A DNA stretch of 64,000 bases from Nannocystis sp. RBIL2. Its GTDB lineage: Bacteria > Myxococcota_A > Polyangia > Nannocystales > Nannocystaceae. The stretch is from positions 1,036,311 through 1,100,310 of the forward strand of contig NZ_JAPNJW010000001.1 in assembly GCF_026626745.1 (NCBI RefSeq). The letters are read 5' to 3'. Below the pieces are notes generated by a model, which made no database searches, was not told the origin of the DNA, and saw nothing but the letters and a program-made list of their open reading frames with translations. A program made the translations under genes and the position numbers. How positions within the stretch are numbered: position 1 is the first letter of the stretch; each line of letters starts with the position of its first letter. Positions 25,732 through 34,586 of this stretch are shown here, piece by piece.

Positions 25732-25741
25732 GCACATAGCG

Positions 25742-27436
25742 ATGCTCCATCACACCCCCCTGCTCGACACGATCGCCGCCGGCCTGGTCTTCGCGTTCGC
25801 GCTCGGCGCATTGGCGACGCGCGCCCGGATGTCGCCGCTCGTCGGCTACCTCGCGGCGGGCGTCGTCGTCGGCCCGCACACGCCGGGGTTCGTCGCCGAC
25901 GCGGCGCTGGCCAACGAGCTGTCGGAGATCGGCGTGATCCTGCTGATGTTCGGCGTCGGCCTGCACTTTTCGTTGCGCGACCTGCTCGACGTCAAGTCGA
26001 TCGCGATCCCCGGCGCGGTCGCCCAGATCGCGCTCGCCACCGGCCTCGGCGCGGGCATGGGGTGGGTGCTCGACTGGCCGGCCAGCGCCGGCCTGATGTT
26101 CGGCCTGGCGCTGTCGGTCGCCAGCACCGTCGTGCTGCTGCGCGCGCTCGAGGAGCGGCGCCTGCTCGACAGCCCGCGCGGCAAGATCGCCATCGGCTGG
26201 CTCATCGTCGAGGACCTGGCGATGGTGCTGGCGCTCGTGCTCGTGCCCGCGATCGCCGCCGGCGGCGACGGAAGCGAGCTGTGGCTCTCGCTGGGCCTCA
26301 CCCTGGTCAAGGTCGCCGGCTTCCTCGCCCTCATGCTCGTCGTCGGCCGGCGGGCGATCCCGTGGATGCTCGAGCAGATCGCCGGCACCGGCTCGCGCGA
26401 GCTGTTCACCCTGTGCGTGCTGGCGATCGCCCTCGGCGTCGCTCTCGGCGCGGCGATCCTGTTCAACGTCTCTCTGGCCCTCGGCGCCTTCTTCGCCGGC
26501 ATGCTGCTGACCGAGTCCGAGTTCAGCCACAAGGCCGCGAGCGACTCGCTGCCGCTGCGCGACGCCTTCGCGGTGCTGTTCTTCGTGTCCGTCGGCATGC
26601 TGTTCGACCCGCGGATCCTCATCGAGCAGCCGCTGCTCGTGCTCGCCACCTGCGCGATCATCATCATCGGCAAGTCGATCGCCGCCCTGGCGCTGGTGCT
26701 CGCGTTTCGTCACCCCTTCGCCACCGCCCTGACCATCTCCGTCAGCCTGGCGCAGATCGGCGAGTTCTCGTTCATCCTCGCCAGCCTCGGCGTCGAGCTC
26801 GACCTCATGCCGACCGGGGCGCGCGACCTGATCCTCGCCGGCGCTATCCTCTCGATCCTCTGCAACCCGCTGCTGTTCGCCGCCCTCGACCGCTGGCAGC
26901 GCCGCCGCGACCTGGCCGAGGCCGAGAAGAAGGCCGTGATCGCGTCCGGCCCGCCGGCCCCCGAGGGCCCGTTCGTGCTGCTGATCGGCTTCGGCCGGGT
27001 CGGCAGCTCGATCGCCCAGATCTTGCGCGAACGGGGCACGCCGCTGCTGGTCGTCGACACCGACCCCGATCTCGTCGACCGCGCCCAGGCGCGCGGGATC
27101 CCGGCGATCTGCGGCAACGCGGCCAACCCCCGCGTCCTCGCCGAGACCGGGTTCGCCCAGGCCCGCCTGGCCCTGCTCGCCATCCCGCAGGCCCTCGAGG
27201 CCGGCGAGATCGTGGCGCGCCTGCGCGAGGCCAAGCCCGACATGACCATCATCGCCCGCGGCCACTCCGAGGGCGAGGTCGAGCACCTCCTGCGCCACGG
27301 AGCCGACGGCGCCGTGATGGCCGAGCGCATCATGGCCCTGCGCATGGCCGAGATGGCCGCCCACTCGCTGGCCTACCACGACCGCACCGCCGCGGCCGCC
27401 GCCGCATCGACGCCGCCCGACGCCGGCGCGGCGTAG
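25742..27436 (+). CDS. ybaL: YbaL-type CPA2 cation:proton antiporter with TrkA-N domain
   Basis: A 564-residue inner-membrane antiporter that follows E. coli YbaL, a putative K+ efflux transporter, along most of its length: MSPLVGYLAAGVVVGPHTPG near 30, SEIGVILLMFGVGLHFSLRD near 61, LSVASTVVLLRALEERRLLD, GWLIVEDLAMVLALVLVPA and SLAQIGEFSFILASLGVE. The membrane part covers about residues 1-385. A TrkA-N nucleotide-binding domain follows at about 408-530 with GFGRVGSS and a later strand ending in Asp (VVDTDPDLV). The chosen start MLHHTPLLDTI aligns with the YbaL N-terminus (MHHATPL). It is monocistronic and the second CPA2 antiporter in the window. Confidence 0.9.
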   Translation: MLHHTPLLDTIAAGLVFAFALGALATRARMSPLVGYLAAGVVVGPHTPGFVADAALANELSEIGVILLMFGVGLHFSLRDLLDVKSIAIPGAVAQIALATGLGAGMGWVLDWPASAGLMFGLALSVASTVVLLRALEERRLLDSPRGKIAIGWLIVEDLAMVLALVLVPAIAAGGDGSELWLSLGLTLVKVAGFLALMLVVGRRAIPWMLEQIAGTGSRELFTLCVLAIALGVALGAAILFNVSLALGAFFAGMLLTESEFSHKAASDSLPLRDAFAVLFFVSVGMLFDPRILIEQPLLVLATCAIIIIGKSIAALALVLAFRHPFATALTISVSLAQIGEFSFILASLGVELDLMPTGARDLILAGAILSILCNPLLFAALDRWQRRRDLAEAEKKAVIASGPPAPEGPFVLLIGFGRVGSSIAQILRERGTPLLVVDTDPDLVDRAQARGIPAICGNAANPRVLAETGFAQARLALLAIPQALEAGEIVARLREAKPDMTIIARGHSEGEVEHLLRHGADGAVMAERIMALRMAEMAAHSLAYHDRTAAAAAASTPPDAGAA

Positions 27437-27451
27437 CTCCGCGCCGCGACC

Positions 27452-27479
27452 TGTCTCGCAGGACATGCCCTCGCGGACA
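27452..27479. repeat. two-unit palindromic array between convergent genes
   Basis: TGTCT-CGCA-GGACA at 27452, then TGCCC-TCGC-GGACA at 27466, in exact phase, between the ends of the YbaL-type gene and the lipoprotein on the minus strand. Confidence 0.8.
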
Positions 27480-27505
27480 TGTCGCTGCAATGCCGCCGAC
27501 CCGCC

Positions 27506-28603
27506 TCAACCCGGCGGCTCGAGCGGCGCGCAGGTCGATACCCCGGCCCCGACGACGCGGATCGGCGCGTTCGCGTGGACCGTCGTCAGCGCCTTGCCGC
27601 TGTTGTCGCTGTCGTCGTAGTCGAGCTTCGTCACCTTGCTGTAGTCGGCCTGACCGTTCGGGTCGCCGAGGGTGAAGAAGTAGAAGTCGCCGCCCCAGAA
27701 CGCGAACGCGAACGCGTTCGTCAGCGGCAGGTTGTTGAACGGCAGCGTCTCGATCGCCTGCGCCGTCTGCTTGTCGAACTGGATCAGCTTGGCGTTCGGC
27801 ACCCCGCCGAACGCGTAGAGCCGGCCGTCGCCGGTCCCCGTCAATTCGGCGCCGTTGTAATTGGTCGGGCCGATCGTGGTCATCTGCATCACCACCGGGT
27901 CGAACACCCCGAGCTTGCCGGCCCCGGGCCCCTCCGACCACAGCCCCGCCTGGCCGTTCCAGTGCTGGCCGTACAGCGCGTCGCACGGGTCGTCGGCGCT
28001 CGCCGACACGAACGCCATGCCGAAGTGGACCCACCCGTTGGCGCCGGGTACGTAGTTCGGGTCGACGCAATTCTGCGGATTGGTCACGTCGAGGCGGAAC
28101 AGGTCGCCGACGTAATTGCTGGGACCCTGCGGGAGGGTCGTCTGGATCCACGCGAAGCCGTCGCGGCCGACGCCCATCGAGAACGTGCCGTCGGTGGTCG
28201 GACAGCCGAGCGGACCGACCAGCTCGAAGCTGTTGCCGAGCGGATCGTAGGTCCACAGCTCGCGGTCGTCGGACAGCACGTAGATGAGGTCGAGCTTGGG
28301 CGCGCACGGGCACAGCACGTCGTCGGGCCCGGTCGTCGTGCTCGGCCCGGTGTCATCGCCGAGGTCGAACTTCGGGCCCCCGCCGCCCGTCGTCACCGCC
28401 CCCTCCGACGTCGCCTCCGCGCCCGTCGTCGACCCCTGCGACTCGCTGCCCACCTCGGTGGTCGTCTCGCCCGGGGCGCCGGACAGCGTCAGGTTGGGCA
28501 GCGTCGTCGGATACGTCCCCGCCGCGCCGGTCGCTTCCGCGCCGGACTCGTCGTTGCAGGCCAGCACGAGCGCGACGAGCCACACGGGCGAGGTAGATCG
28601 CAT
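27506..28603 (-). CDS. secreted lipoprotein of unknown function
   Basis: A 365-residue protein. The signal peptide MRSTSPVWLVALVLAC ends in a VLAC lipobox, followed by a Thr/Ser/Gly linker to about residue 90. The mature domain has repeated short beta-strand patterns (LDLIYVLSDDRELWTYDP, LFRLDVTNPQNC, GRLYAFGGVPNAKLIQFD, KVTKLDYDDS), consistent with a beta-propeller of the kelch or YVTN type; no repeat family is assigned firmly. The ATG at 28603 is preferred over the longer upstream frame because a TAGCGT box ends 5 bp before it on the minus strand and the signal peptide begins there. Divergent from the Cys-rich lipoprotein at 28748. Confidence 0.65.
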   Translation of the reverse strand: MRSTSPVWLVALVLACNDESGAEATGAAGTYPTTLPNLTLSGAPGETTTEVGSESQGSTTGAEATSEGAVTTGGGGPKFDLGDDTGPSTTTGPDDVLCPCAPKLDLIYVLSDDRELWTYDPLGNSFELVGPLGCPTTDGTFSMGVGRDGFAWIQTTLPQGPSNYVGDLFRLDVTNPQNCVDPNYVPGANGWVHFGMAFVSASADDPCDALYGQHWNGQAGLWSEGPGAGKLGVFDPVVMQMTTIGPTNYNGAELTGTGDGRLYAFGGVPNAKLIQFDKQTAQAIETLPFNNLPLTNAFAFAFWGGDFYFFTLGDPNGQADYSKVTKLDYDDSDNSGKALTTVHANAPIRVVGAGVSTCAPLEPPG

Positions 28604-28608
28604 GCGGC

Positions 28609-28614
28609 ACGCTA
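28609..28614 (-). promoter_or_regulatory. candidate -10 element of a leaderless transcript (TAGCGT)
   Basis: On the minus strand TAGCGT ends 5 bp before the ATG at 28603. Confidence 0.5.
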
Positions 28615-28684
28615 TCGCCCACCGCGCGCCAGCGTCAAGGCCGTTCGGATCGGGCGAGCCGCAAGACGGGCGCCAGCCCGTCCG

Positions 28685-28712
28685 TGTCCCTGTGGACATG
28701 TCCGAAGAACCA
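28685..28712. repeat. two-unit palindromic array in a divergent promoter region
   Basis: TGTCC-CTGT-GGACA at 28685, followed by a decayed unit at 28699. It lies between two divergent lipoprotein genes, so a terminator role is unlikely at this site. Confidence 0.75.
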
Positions 28713-28735
28713 TCTCAATCAGCCCACGGCCGTGG

Positions 28736-28741
28736 TATTGT
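28736..28741 (+). promoter_or_regulatory. candidate -10 element of a leaderless transcript (TATTGT)
   Basis: TATTGT ends exactly 6 bp before the ATG at 28748 (gap GGACCC). Confidence 0.55.
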
Positions 28742-28747
28742 GGACCC

Positions 28748-30178
28748 ATGCGTGCGGCCCTGCTCGCGCTGGCCTGCGTGATCGCCTGCACCGCGGGAAA
28801 CGCCGACGAGCGCGCGGCGACCCCCGCTCGCTCGGCCGGTTCCTCGTCCGCTCCGGCGCCCTCTTCTCTCGCAAGCGCGAGCGACCCGGCCGCCCCATTG
28901 TCATCACCCCCCGACTCGCCCGCGGCGTCCGCAACTTCGTCACCATCGCCCCCCGCGTCCGCCGACCCGTCATTGTCGGCACCGCCCTCCGACCCCGCCG
29001 CGACGCCCTCACGCGAATCCACGGCCGCAGCGCCCCCGCGCGACCCGGCCGAGTACTTCGCCCTCGCCGCGCCGCTGCGCTGCGATCGCGCCGTCCGCTG
29101 CGGTGAGATCGGCGCCTCCGAGCGCGAGCGATGCCTGCGCGAGCAGCCGCGCACCCGCGTCCTCCTCGGCGTCGAGCGCGGCCTGCAGGCCCGCCGCTAT
29201 CGCTTCGATCCGGCCCTCGCCGCCGCCTGCCTGCACCTCCTCGCCGAGGCCGCCTGCGCAGTCGATCACGACGTCATGCCCGACGGCTGCCTCGCCGGCG
29301 CCGTCCCGGCCGGCCTCTTGCCCACCGTGCCGTCAGGCGGCAAGTGCGAGCGCTGGGAGGAGTGCATCGACGGCTACTGCAGCGGTCAGCTCGGCTGCCC
29401 CGGGGAGTGCCGCGCTCACACGCTCGCGGCGGGCGGGCCCTGCGACGACCGCACGCTGTGCGGCGCCGACCTCTACTGCGACCGCGACGTCTGCCGCCCG
29501 CGCAATGGCCCCGGGGCCGCGTGCAACAACCACTGGCAGGCGTGTCGACCGGGCCTCGTGTGCCAGGGTTACGTCGCGCCCAGCCGCGAGCCGCACGCCT
29601 ACCGCCGCGAGCAGCTCGGCGTGTGCGCGGCGCGGCGCGGCGAGGGTCGAGCGTGTCGCCGCGTCTCGCTCGGCCACGACTGCGCCCCCGAGCACTTCTG
29701 TGACTTCAGCGCCGCCGCGCCGAGCTGTCGCGCCCGCTTGCCGGCCGGGGCCGCCTGCAGCTGGCAGGACGCCTGCGCCGACGGCCTGCGCTGCGACGGC
29801 CTGCGCCTGGCCGCCCCATCGAGCAGCGCGGGCGAGCCAACCCTCGCCGCGCCCGGCACGTGCCGACCCGTCGCCGACGCCGGAGCGACCTGCGATCCAG
29901 CCGCCGCCGAGACCCGCTGCCCGCTCGGCATGCGCTGTGCCGACGACGGCCGCTGCCTTCCGCGCGGCGACACCGGCGCGGCCTGCAGCGAGCGCAACGA
30001 CTGCGGCCCCTATCACCATTGCGACCCCGCCGCGCACACCTGTCAGCCCGACCTCGGCTACGGCGAGCCCTGCCGGCCCGGCCCCGGCGGCGGCCCCGGC
30101 GACGCCGGCCCGTGCTTCCTCGGCACCTGCGATCCGGCCGCCCGCCGCTGCGTCGGCGCCTGCCCCCGCGGCAAATGA
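28748..30178 (+). CDS. cysteine-rich secreted lipoprotein, Dickkopf-like Cys modules
   Basis: A 476-residue protein. The signal peptide (MRAALLALACVIAC) ends at a lipobox-like VIAC. A long Ser/Ala/Pro linker reaches about residue 95. The mature part has about 30 cysteines arranged in repeated modules of the form G-x-x-C-x5-C-x3-L-x-C (GGPCDDRTLCGADLYC, GAACNNHWQACRPGLVC, GAACSWQDACADGLRC, GAACSERNDCGPYHHC). Such modules are common in myxobacterial surface proteins and look like disulfide knots. Function unknown, adhesive or protective roles plausible. The start is set by the TATTGT box. The stop lies 25 bp before the isoaspartyl-peptidase start, so the two may be co-transcribed. Confidence 0.72.
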   Translation: MRAALLALACVIACTAGNADERAATPARSAGSSSAPAPSSLASASDPAAPLSSPPDSPAASATSSPSPPASADPSLSAPPSDPAATPSRESTAAAPPRDPAEYFALAAPLRCDRAVRCGEIGASERERCLREQPRTRVLLGVERGLQARRYRFDPALAAACLHLLAEAACAVDHDVMPDGCLAGAVPAGLLPTVPSGGKCERWEECIDGYCSGQLGCPGECRAHTLAAGGPCDDRTLCGADLYCDRDVCRPRNGPGAACNNHWQACRPGLVCQGYVAPSREPHAYRREQLGVCAARRGEGRACRRVSLGHDCAPEHFCDFSAAAPSCRARLPAGAACSWQDACADGLRCDGLRLAAPSSSAGEPTLAAPGTCRPVADAGATCDPAAAETRCPLGMRCADDGRCLPRGDTGAACSERNDCGPYHHCDPAAHTCQPDLGYGEPCRPGPGGGPGDAGPCFLGTCDPAARRCVGACPRGK

Positions 30179-30203
30179 CGGCCGCCTGCGGCATGCTGTG
30201 CGC

Positions 30204-31298
30204 GTGCAGCTCCGCCCGCTCGTCGTCCTCGTCGCCGCGCTCGCCTGCGGCCCGCCGCCTGCCCCGAAGGACAGCTTGCCTGTTCCTTCGGACAGCCGCC
30301 GCCCACATGCCCCGAAGGACACCTCACCTGTCCCTCCGGACATTGCCCCTCCGGACAGCCCCGCCCGCGAGCTGCCGATCCGCACCGGCGCCGAAGTCCC
30401 GAGCGGCCCGCTGGTGGTCACCCACGCCGGCGTCGGCTCGCCGCTGAGCGACGCCGACGGGGCCGAGCGCGCGGCCGCGGCCGGCGGCGACGTCCTGGCC
30501 TCCGGCGGCAGCGCCCTCGACGCGGCGATCGCCGCCGCGGTCGTGCTCGAGGACGACCCGCGCTACAACGCCGGCACCGGCGCCAACATCCGCCTCGACG
30601 GCCGGACGATCCAGCTCGACGCCTCGCTCATGACCGACGACGGCCGCTTCGCCGCGGTCGCGGCGATCGAGCGGGTCAAGAACCCGATCCGCGCCGCCCG
30701 CCTGGTGCTCGACTCGCCGCACGTGCTGCTGGTCGGCGAGGGCGCGACCCGCTTCGCCCACAAGCTCGGCCTGCCCGACGAGGTCCCGCGCTCGCCTCAG
30801 GCCGAGGCCAAGTACGCGGCCCGCATGAAGCGCCTGCGCGAGGTCATCGAGACGCCCGGCACGCAGGAGCCGGACTGGCGGATCTACTGGAACTACCCCG
30901 GCGAGATGCCGCCCGACATGGTCGCCTGGCGTTACGGCGGCGACACTGTCGGCGCGGTCGCCCGCACCGCCGATCATCGCTTCGCCGCCACCCTCTCGAC
31001 CGGCGGCACCTCGGTCACCCTCTACGGCCGCGTCGGCGACGTGCCGATCTACGGCGCCGGCCTGTTCGCCGGCCCCGCGGGCGCGGTCGCCTGCACCGGC
31101 CACGGCGAGGAGATCATCCGCCAGGCGCTGGCCCGCACCGTCTACCAGGCGCTGGCCGCCGGCACCCCCGCGCGCGAGGCCGTGGCCCGGGCCGCCGGCG
31201 CGTTCGATCCGCGCTGGGACGTCGGCCTCATCGCCGTCGACCGCAACGGCTGGGGCGTCGCCGCCACCCAGCCGATGGCCCACGGCCACGTCCCGTGA
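30204..31298 (+). CDS. isoaspartyl peptidase/L-asparaginase (Ntn-hydrolase), exported
   Basis: A 364-residue member of the T2 threonine-peptidase family, which cleaves isoaspartyl dipeptides or asparagine after autoproteolysis in front of a Thr. The core begins near residue 60 (LVVTHAGVGSP) and contains ALDAAIAAAVVLEDDPRYNA GTGA near 105. The GGDTVGAVA motif places the nucleophile at about Thr248, and substrate-loop glycines follow (LSTGGTSVTLYGRVGD). The N-terminus looks like a lipoprotein signal (VVLVAALAC) followed by a Pro/Asp/Ser linker at about 20-52, which is odd for this usually cytoplasmic or periplasmic enzyme. That linker is encoded by five palindromic units. A CATGCT hexamer ends 6 bp before the GTG. 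Confidence 0.85.
   Translation: MQLRPLVVLVAALACGPPPAPKDSLPVPSDSRRPHAPKDTSPVPPDIAPPDSPARELPIRTGAEVPSGPLVVTHAGVGSPLSDADGAERAAAAGGDVLASGGSALDAAIAAAVVLEDDPRYNAGTGANIRLDGRTIQLDASLMTDDGRFAAVAAIERVKNPIRAARLVLDSPHVLLVGEGATRFAHKLGLPDEVPRSPQAEAKYAARMKRLREVIETPGTQEPDWRIYWNYPGEMPPDMVAWRYGGDTVGAVARTADHRFAATLSTGGTSVTLYGRVGDVPIYGAGLFAGPAGAVACTGHGEEIIRQALARTVYQALAAGTPAREAVARAAGAFDPRWDVGLIAVDRNGWGVAATQPMAHGHVP
30260..30357. repeat. five 14-bp palindromic units encoding a protein linker
   Basis: Units lie at 30260 (TGCCC-CGAA-GGACA), 30281 (TGTTC-CTTC-GGACA), 30308 (TGCCC-CGAA-GGACA), 30329 (TGTCC-CTCC-GGACA) and 30344 (TGCCC-CTCC-GGACA). All distances between units (21, 27, 21, 15) are multiples of three, so each is read in the same frame and gives Pro-x-Asp-type repeats (APKDS, VPSDS, APKDT, VPPDI, PPDSP). 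Confidence 0.85.
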
Positions 31299-31302
31299 CG
31301 CC

Positions 31303-31372
31303 TGTCCTTCGGCGCATGTCTCTTGCGCCATGCCCGGTGGAACATGCCCGATCGAGCATGCTCGATCCGCCA
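31303..31372. repeat. five contiguous 14-bp palindromic units between convergent genes
   Basis: Units start at 31303, 31317, 31331, 31345 and 31359 in exact 14-bp phase, each beginning TG and ending CA, with variably decayed arms. The 18-bp segment 31350-31367 (GATCGAGCA and its complement) is a perfect palindrome spanning two units. It follows the isoaspartyl-peptidase stop by 4 bp. Confidence 0.75.
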
Positions 31373-31424
31373 CATGCGTTGCGCTCGCGCCTGCTCCGCC
31401 GCCTCTGCCAGGCGCAGAGCGCCC

Positions 31425-31991
31425 TCAGGTCCCGGCCGCGCCGCAGCGGGAATGGTAGCGCGGCAGCTCGGCGCTCGCGCCGGTGTTGAACTTGTCGACG
31501 ACCTTGCCGCTGCCTGTCCCCTGGACCAGCTGCAGCCGATGCACCTCGCCGGCCCGGAACGCGCGGACACGTGCGCCCTTGCCGTCGCGGCACGTCGGCA
31601 GGCCCATCTCCGGGCACTGGTGAGCGACGAACAGGTCGCGCTCGTCGTAGCTGCCGGACAGCACCCGCTTCACCGCGTAGCGCATCACCACCACGAACTT
31701 GTTCTTGCCGCAGTGCGCGGCGCTGCGGGCCTCGACCAGCTCTGCCTCGACCTCGAGCTGGCGCGACGGCTCCGGCAGCGCCGACGGGTCGCCGCCGTCG
31801 ACATCGTCGATCTCCTCGTCGAGGTCGGCCGCGGCCACCGCCGCGTCGGACTCCGGCGCGATCACTGCGGGCACCATGCCCGGGCTGGCCGAGGCTTCCA
31901 GCACCGGCACCGACATCCAACAGCCGGTCTGTCCGAGCAGACCGACGAGGGCGAGGCTCGCTACGCAAGCTCGGGTCACGGGACAATTCAT
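31425..31991 (-). CDS. putative secreted protein of unknown function
   Basis: A 188-residue protein. The N-terminus MNCPVTRACVASLALVGLL is a signal peptide with a possible lipoprotein Cys near residue 24 (QTGC). An acidic Asp/Glu/Ala linker reaches about residue 80. The mature domain (FVVVMRYAVKRVLSGSYDER, then EMGLPTCRDGKGARVRAFRA) is small, with an even number of cysteines; no family recognised. A GAGAAAG lies about 5 bases before the ATG on the minus strand. It is downstream of the DUF4215 gene on the same strand but separated by a strong hairpin, so it is likely transcribed independently. Confidence 0.6.
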   Translation of the reverse strand: MNCPVTRACVASLALVGLLGQTGCWMSVPVLEASASPGMVPAVIAPESDAAVAAADLDEEIDDVDGGDPSALPEPSRQLEVEAELVEARSAAHCGKNKFVVVMRYAVKRVLSGSYDERDLFVAHQCPEMGLPTCRDGKGARVRAFRAGEVHRLQLVQGTGSGKVVDKFNTGASAELPRYHSRCGAAGT

Positions 31992-32133
31992 AGCGCTTTC
32001 TCGCGGCGCGCACAGCCGAAGCCGACGATCGGGCGAGCGGCGAGGAGGGCGCAGGGCCGGCCGGGCGAGCGCCGTCGGCGGCGCGACGACGGGACGGCGC
32101 GGCCGCAGGAACGGCTTTCCTCGCCCGAATACG

Positions 32134-32170
32134 AGAGCGGCGCCGGGACCTGGGTCCCGAGCGCCGCTCT
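32134..32170 (-). terminator. 16-bp stem hairpin, likely terminator of the DUF4215 gene
   Basis: AGAGCGGCGC-CGGGAC, loop CTGG, GTCCCG, one bulged A, then GCGCCGCTCT: a near-perfect 16-bp stem about 85 bp beyond the stop at 32254. No U-tract follows, as is common in very GC-rich genomes. Confidence 0.6.
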
Positions 32171-32253
32171 GTGGGGCCGACTCTCACGTGCGATCGGCCG
32201 ATCGCATGGAACGTGTTTCGCCGAGGTCAGCCGTCACCGCCCCGGCGTGCGAA

Positions 32254-34362
32254 TCACGGGTTGAAAACGACCGTGAGCTCGGCGCTCTGCAGCGTGCCGG
32301 TGTCGCCGACGTAGTTGTCGCCCACGCAGACCTGCCAGTTGCCCGCGCCCATGCTGCCGGCGAACGCGGCGAGGTTCGGGCCGGGGCCCTTGCCCGGATT
32401 CGGCTTGTAGTCGCAGCGGAAGTCGTCCTTGCAGATGACCAGGTCGGTGTTGGTGGAGGTGTCGCCCATCGTCTCGGCGTCGGTGACCCCGGCGTCGCGG
32501 AAGAACAGCGGGAACGCGGCGTCGAGGTTCGCCGAGTCGCCGATGTAGTTGCCGCCGTCGTCGTTGGTCTCGACGGTGCCCGGGCTGAGCATCAACGTCA
32601 CCACCTGGTTGGCCGGGTTGACGACCTTGATCCCCAGGTCGCCGACGAAGGTGTGGTTGATGCCGATCCGCAGCGTCGCGTCCTTGACCGTGCCGTTGCC
32701 GCCGCCGTTGACGACCAGGGTGGTGCACGCCATCGAGGCGACGGTGCCGTTGTAGGTGTTGTCCGGGATCGCCAGGCCGAGGGCGTTCTTGGTCACCTTC
32801 TCGTTGGGCTGCTCGAACTGACAGGTCGCGCTGCAACCGTCGCCGTTGACGGCGTTGCCGTCCTCGCACTGCTCGACGCCGACGTTGAGGATGCCGTCAC
32901 CGCACTTGTTGGCCTTGCACATGGGGGTGCAGCCGTCGTTCGGGTTGGCGTTGCCGTCGTCGCACTCCTCGACGCCCTGCTGGGTGAAGCCGTCGCCGCA
33001 GGTCGCGGTCTTGCAGGCGTTGGTGCAGGCGTCGGTCGACTCCATGTTGCCGTCGTCGCACTGCTCGCCGCCCTGCATGAAGCCGTCGCCGCAGGAGGCC
33101 AGCTTGCACACGTTGGTGCAGCCGTCCTGGTTGTTCACGTTGCCGTCGTCGCACTGCTCGACGCCGGCGAGCACCTTGGCGTCGCCGCACACGGCGGTCA
33201 CGCAGAGCGACAGGCACGCCTTGTCGTCGCCGTTGCCGGCCCCGTCGTCGCACTGCTCGACGTTCTCTTGGATGAAGCCGTCGCCGCACTTGGCGTCCTT
33301 GCACTCGAGCGTGCAGTCGCCGGTGTTGCTGTTCGCGGCCCCGAGGTCGCACTGCTCCGTGAGGCTGGACTGCTCGAACCCGTCGCCGCACTTCGGCGCC
33401 TGGCACAGATCGGTGCAGCCGTCGTCCTGATCGCCGTTGAGGCCGTCGTCGCACTCCTCCCCGTCGTCGGGTTCCCCGTCGCCGCAGCCCTCGAGCGTGC
33501 AGGTCGCGCTGCAGCCGTCGTCCGCCATCGTGTTGCCGTCGTCGCAGGTCTCGCCCGGGCCCTTGTCGCCGTCGCCGCAGACGTTGAGCACGCAGTTCTC
33601 GAGGCAGCTCGTGCCCGGGCCGTTGTCCTTGCCCGAGTCGCACTCCTCGCCGCCGTCGGTCCACGCGAACCCGTCGCCGCAGACGTTGGCCTTGCACTCG
33701 GGGGTGCACGTCGCGTTGGCGCCGTTGGCGGCCCCGTCGTCGCACTCCTCCATGTTGACCGCCTGCGAGAAGCCGTCGCCGCAGGCGGCGTTGGTGCACG
33801 CGTTCGTGCACTCGTCGGTGTCCTCCGTGTTGGCGTCGTCGCACTCCTCGTTCAGGTCGACAGCGCCGTCGCCGCAGCTCGGCACGCTGCAGTCGTCCTT
33901 GCAGTTCTCGCCGCCATTGTCCGGACCCTCGTCACAGCCCTCGCCTGGTCCGACCTTGCCGTCGCCGCACACGTTCTCCTTGCACTCCGAGGTGCAGGCA
34001 GCGCTGTCGCCGTTGTTGGCCCCGTTGTCGCACTCCTCACCCGCGTCGATGTTGCTGTCGCCGCACACGGGCGCCGGCCCGGTGTCGGTGTCAGTGTCGG
34101 TGTCGGTGTCGGTGCTCGGCTCGGTCGTGGTCTCGGTCGTCGTGCCGGTCGTGGTGCCGGTCGTCGGCACGGTCTCGGTCGGATCCGGCATGCTCGTCAT
34201 CGAGCCGGTCGTATCCGTCCCTGAGGACGTGTCGGTGTCCGTCTCCGTCCCCGAGTCGGTGGTCGTGACCGAGCCGCTCGGACACGCGCTCAAGAGCACC
34301 ACGGGGGCCGCGCTCAGGAAATAACCAAGGATCTGCCGCTTCGTACAATTGCTTACTCGCAT
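32254..34362 (-). CDS. DUF4215 cysteine-repeat lipoprotein with C-terminal P domain
   Basis: A 702-residue surface protein. The signal peptide ends in an LLSAC lipobox near residue 28. A Thr/Asp/Ser/Gly linker reaches about 105. Thirteen repeats of the DUF4215 type follow, each roughly CGDG-x(5-8)-EECDDG-x(5-8)-DGC-x3-C, about 30 residues apart (residues about 105-520). The last ~180 residues resemble a proprotein-convertase P domain (IPDNTYNGTVASMAC, INHTFVGDLGIKVVNP, GNYIGDSANLDAAFPLFF), a jelly-roll often appended to secreted proteases and adhesins. No catalytic domain is present, so adhesion or matrix display is more likely. The start is set by a TATGGT box exactly 6 bp upstream; the upstream in-frame ATG would precede it. 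Confidence 0.85.
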   Translation of the reverse strand: MRVSNCTKRQILGYFLSAAPVVLLSACPSGSVTTTDSGTETDTDTSSGTDTTGSMTSMPDPTETVPTTGTTTGTTTETTTEPSTDTDTDTDTDTGPAPVCGDSNIDAGEECDNGANNGDSAACTSECKENVCGDGKVGPGEGCDEGPDNGGENCKDDCSVPSCGDGAVDLNEECDDANTEDTDECTNACTNAACGDGFSQAVNMEECDDGAANGANATCTPECKANVCGDGFAWTDGGEECDSGKDNGPGTSCLENCVLNVCGDGDKGPGETCDDGNTMADDGCSATCTLEGCGDGEPDDGEECDDGLNGDQDDGCTDLCQAPKCGDGFEQSSLTEQCDLGAANSNTGDCTLECKDAKCGDGFIQENVEQCDDGAGNGDDKACLSLCVTAVCGDAKVLAGVEQCDDGNVNNQDGCTNVCKLASCGDGFMQGGEQCDDGNMESTDACTNACKTATCGDGFTQQGVEECDDGNANPNDGCTPMCKANKCGDGILNVGVEQCEDGNAVNGDGCSATCQFEQPNEKVTKNALGLAIPDNTYNGTVASMACTTLVVNGGGNGTVKDATLRIGINHTFVGDLGIKVVNPANQVVTLMLSPGTVETNDDGGNYIGDSANLDAAFPLFFRDAGVTDAETMGDTSTNTDLVICKDDFRCDYKPNPGKGPGPNLAAFAGSMGAGNWQVCVGDNYVGDTGTLQSAELTVVFNP

Positions 34363-34368
34363 GCGCGG

Positions 34369-34374
34369 ACCATA
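34369..34374 (-). promoter_or_regulatory. candidate -10 element of a leaderless transcript (TATGGT)
   Basis: On the minus strand TATGGT ends exactly 6 bp before the ATG at 34362 (gap CCGCGC). Confidence 0.55.
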
Positions 34375-34586
34375 ACCTCGAGTTCGCCTCGTCAACCAGG
34401 GACATCCGCGGACAAAAACGTCCCCCAATTACGGCACACGACCCGAAAGGCGGCCATCCGGCAGGCGGTGTGCGAGCCGCTGCGCACCCGAGACCCCCCG
34501 ATCTCGGCTTACGCCAGCGACAGGGTCGAGGCGCAGCCCGGATGCCTTGAAAGCAGGCACCGCTCCTGCCGAAGATTCCCCGCGCA

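Larger units (their letters stand above)
25230..25741. other. 512-bp divergent intergenic region
   Basis: No credible gene. It contains the minus-strand TATGGT box of the SMR gene (about 25254-25259), two identical 25-bp copies carrying a palindromic unit (25402-25426 and 25524-25548), and the TAGCAT box of the YbaL-type gene. Confidence 0.5.
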
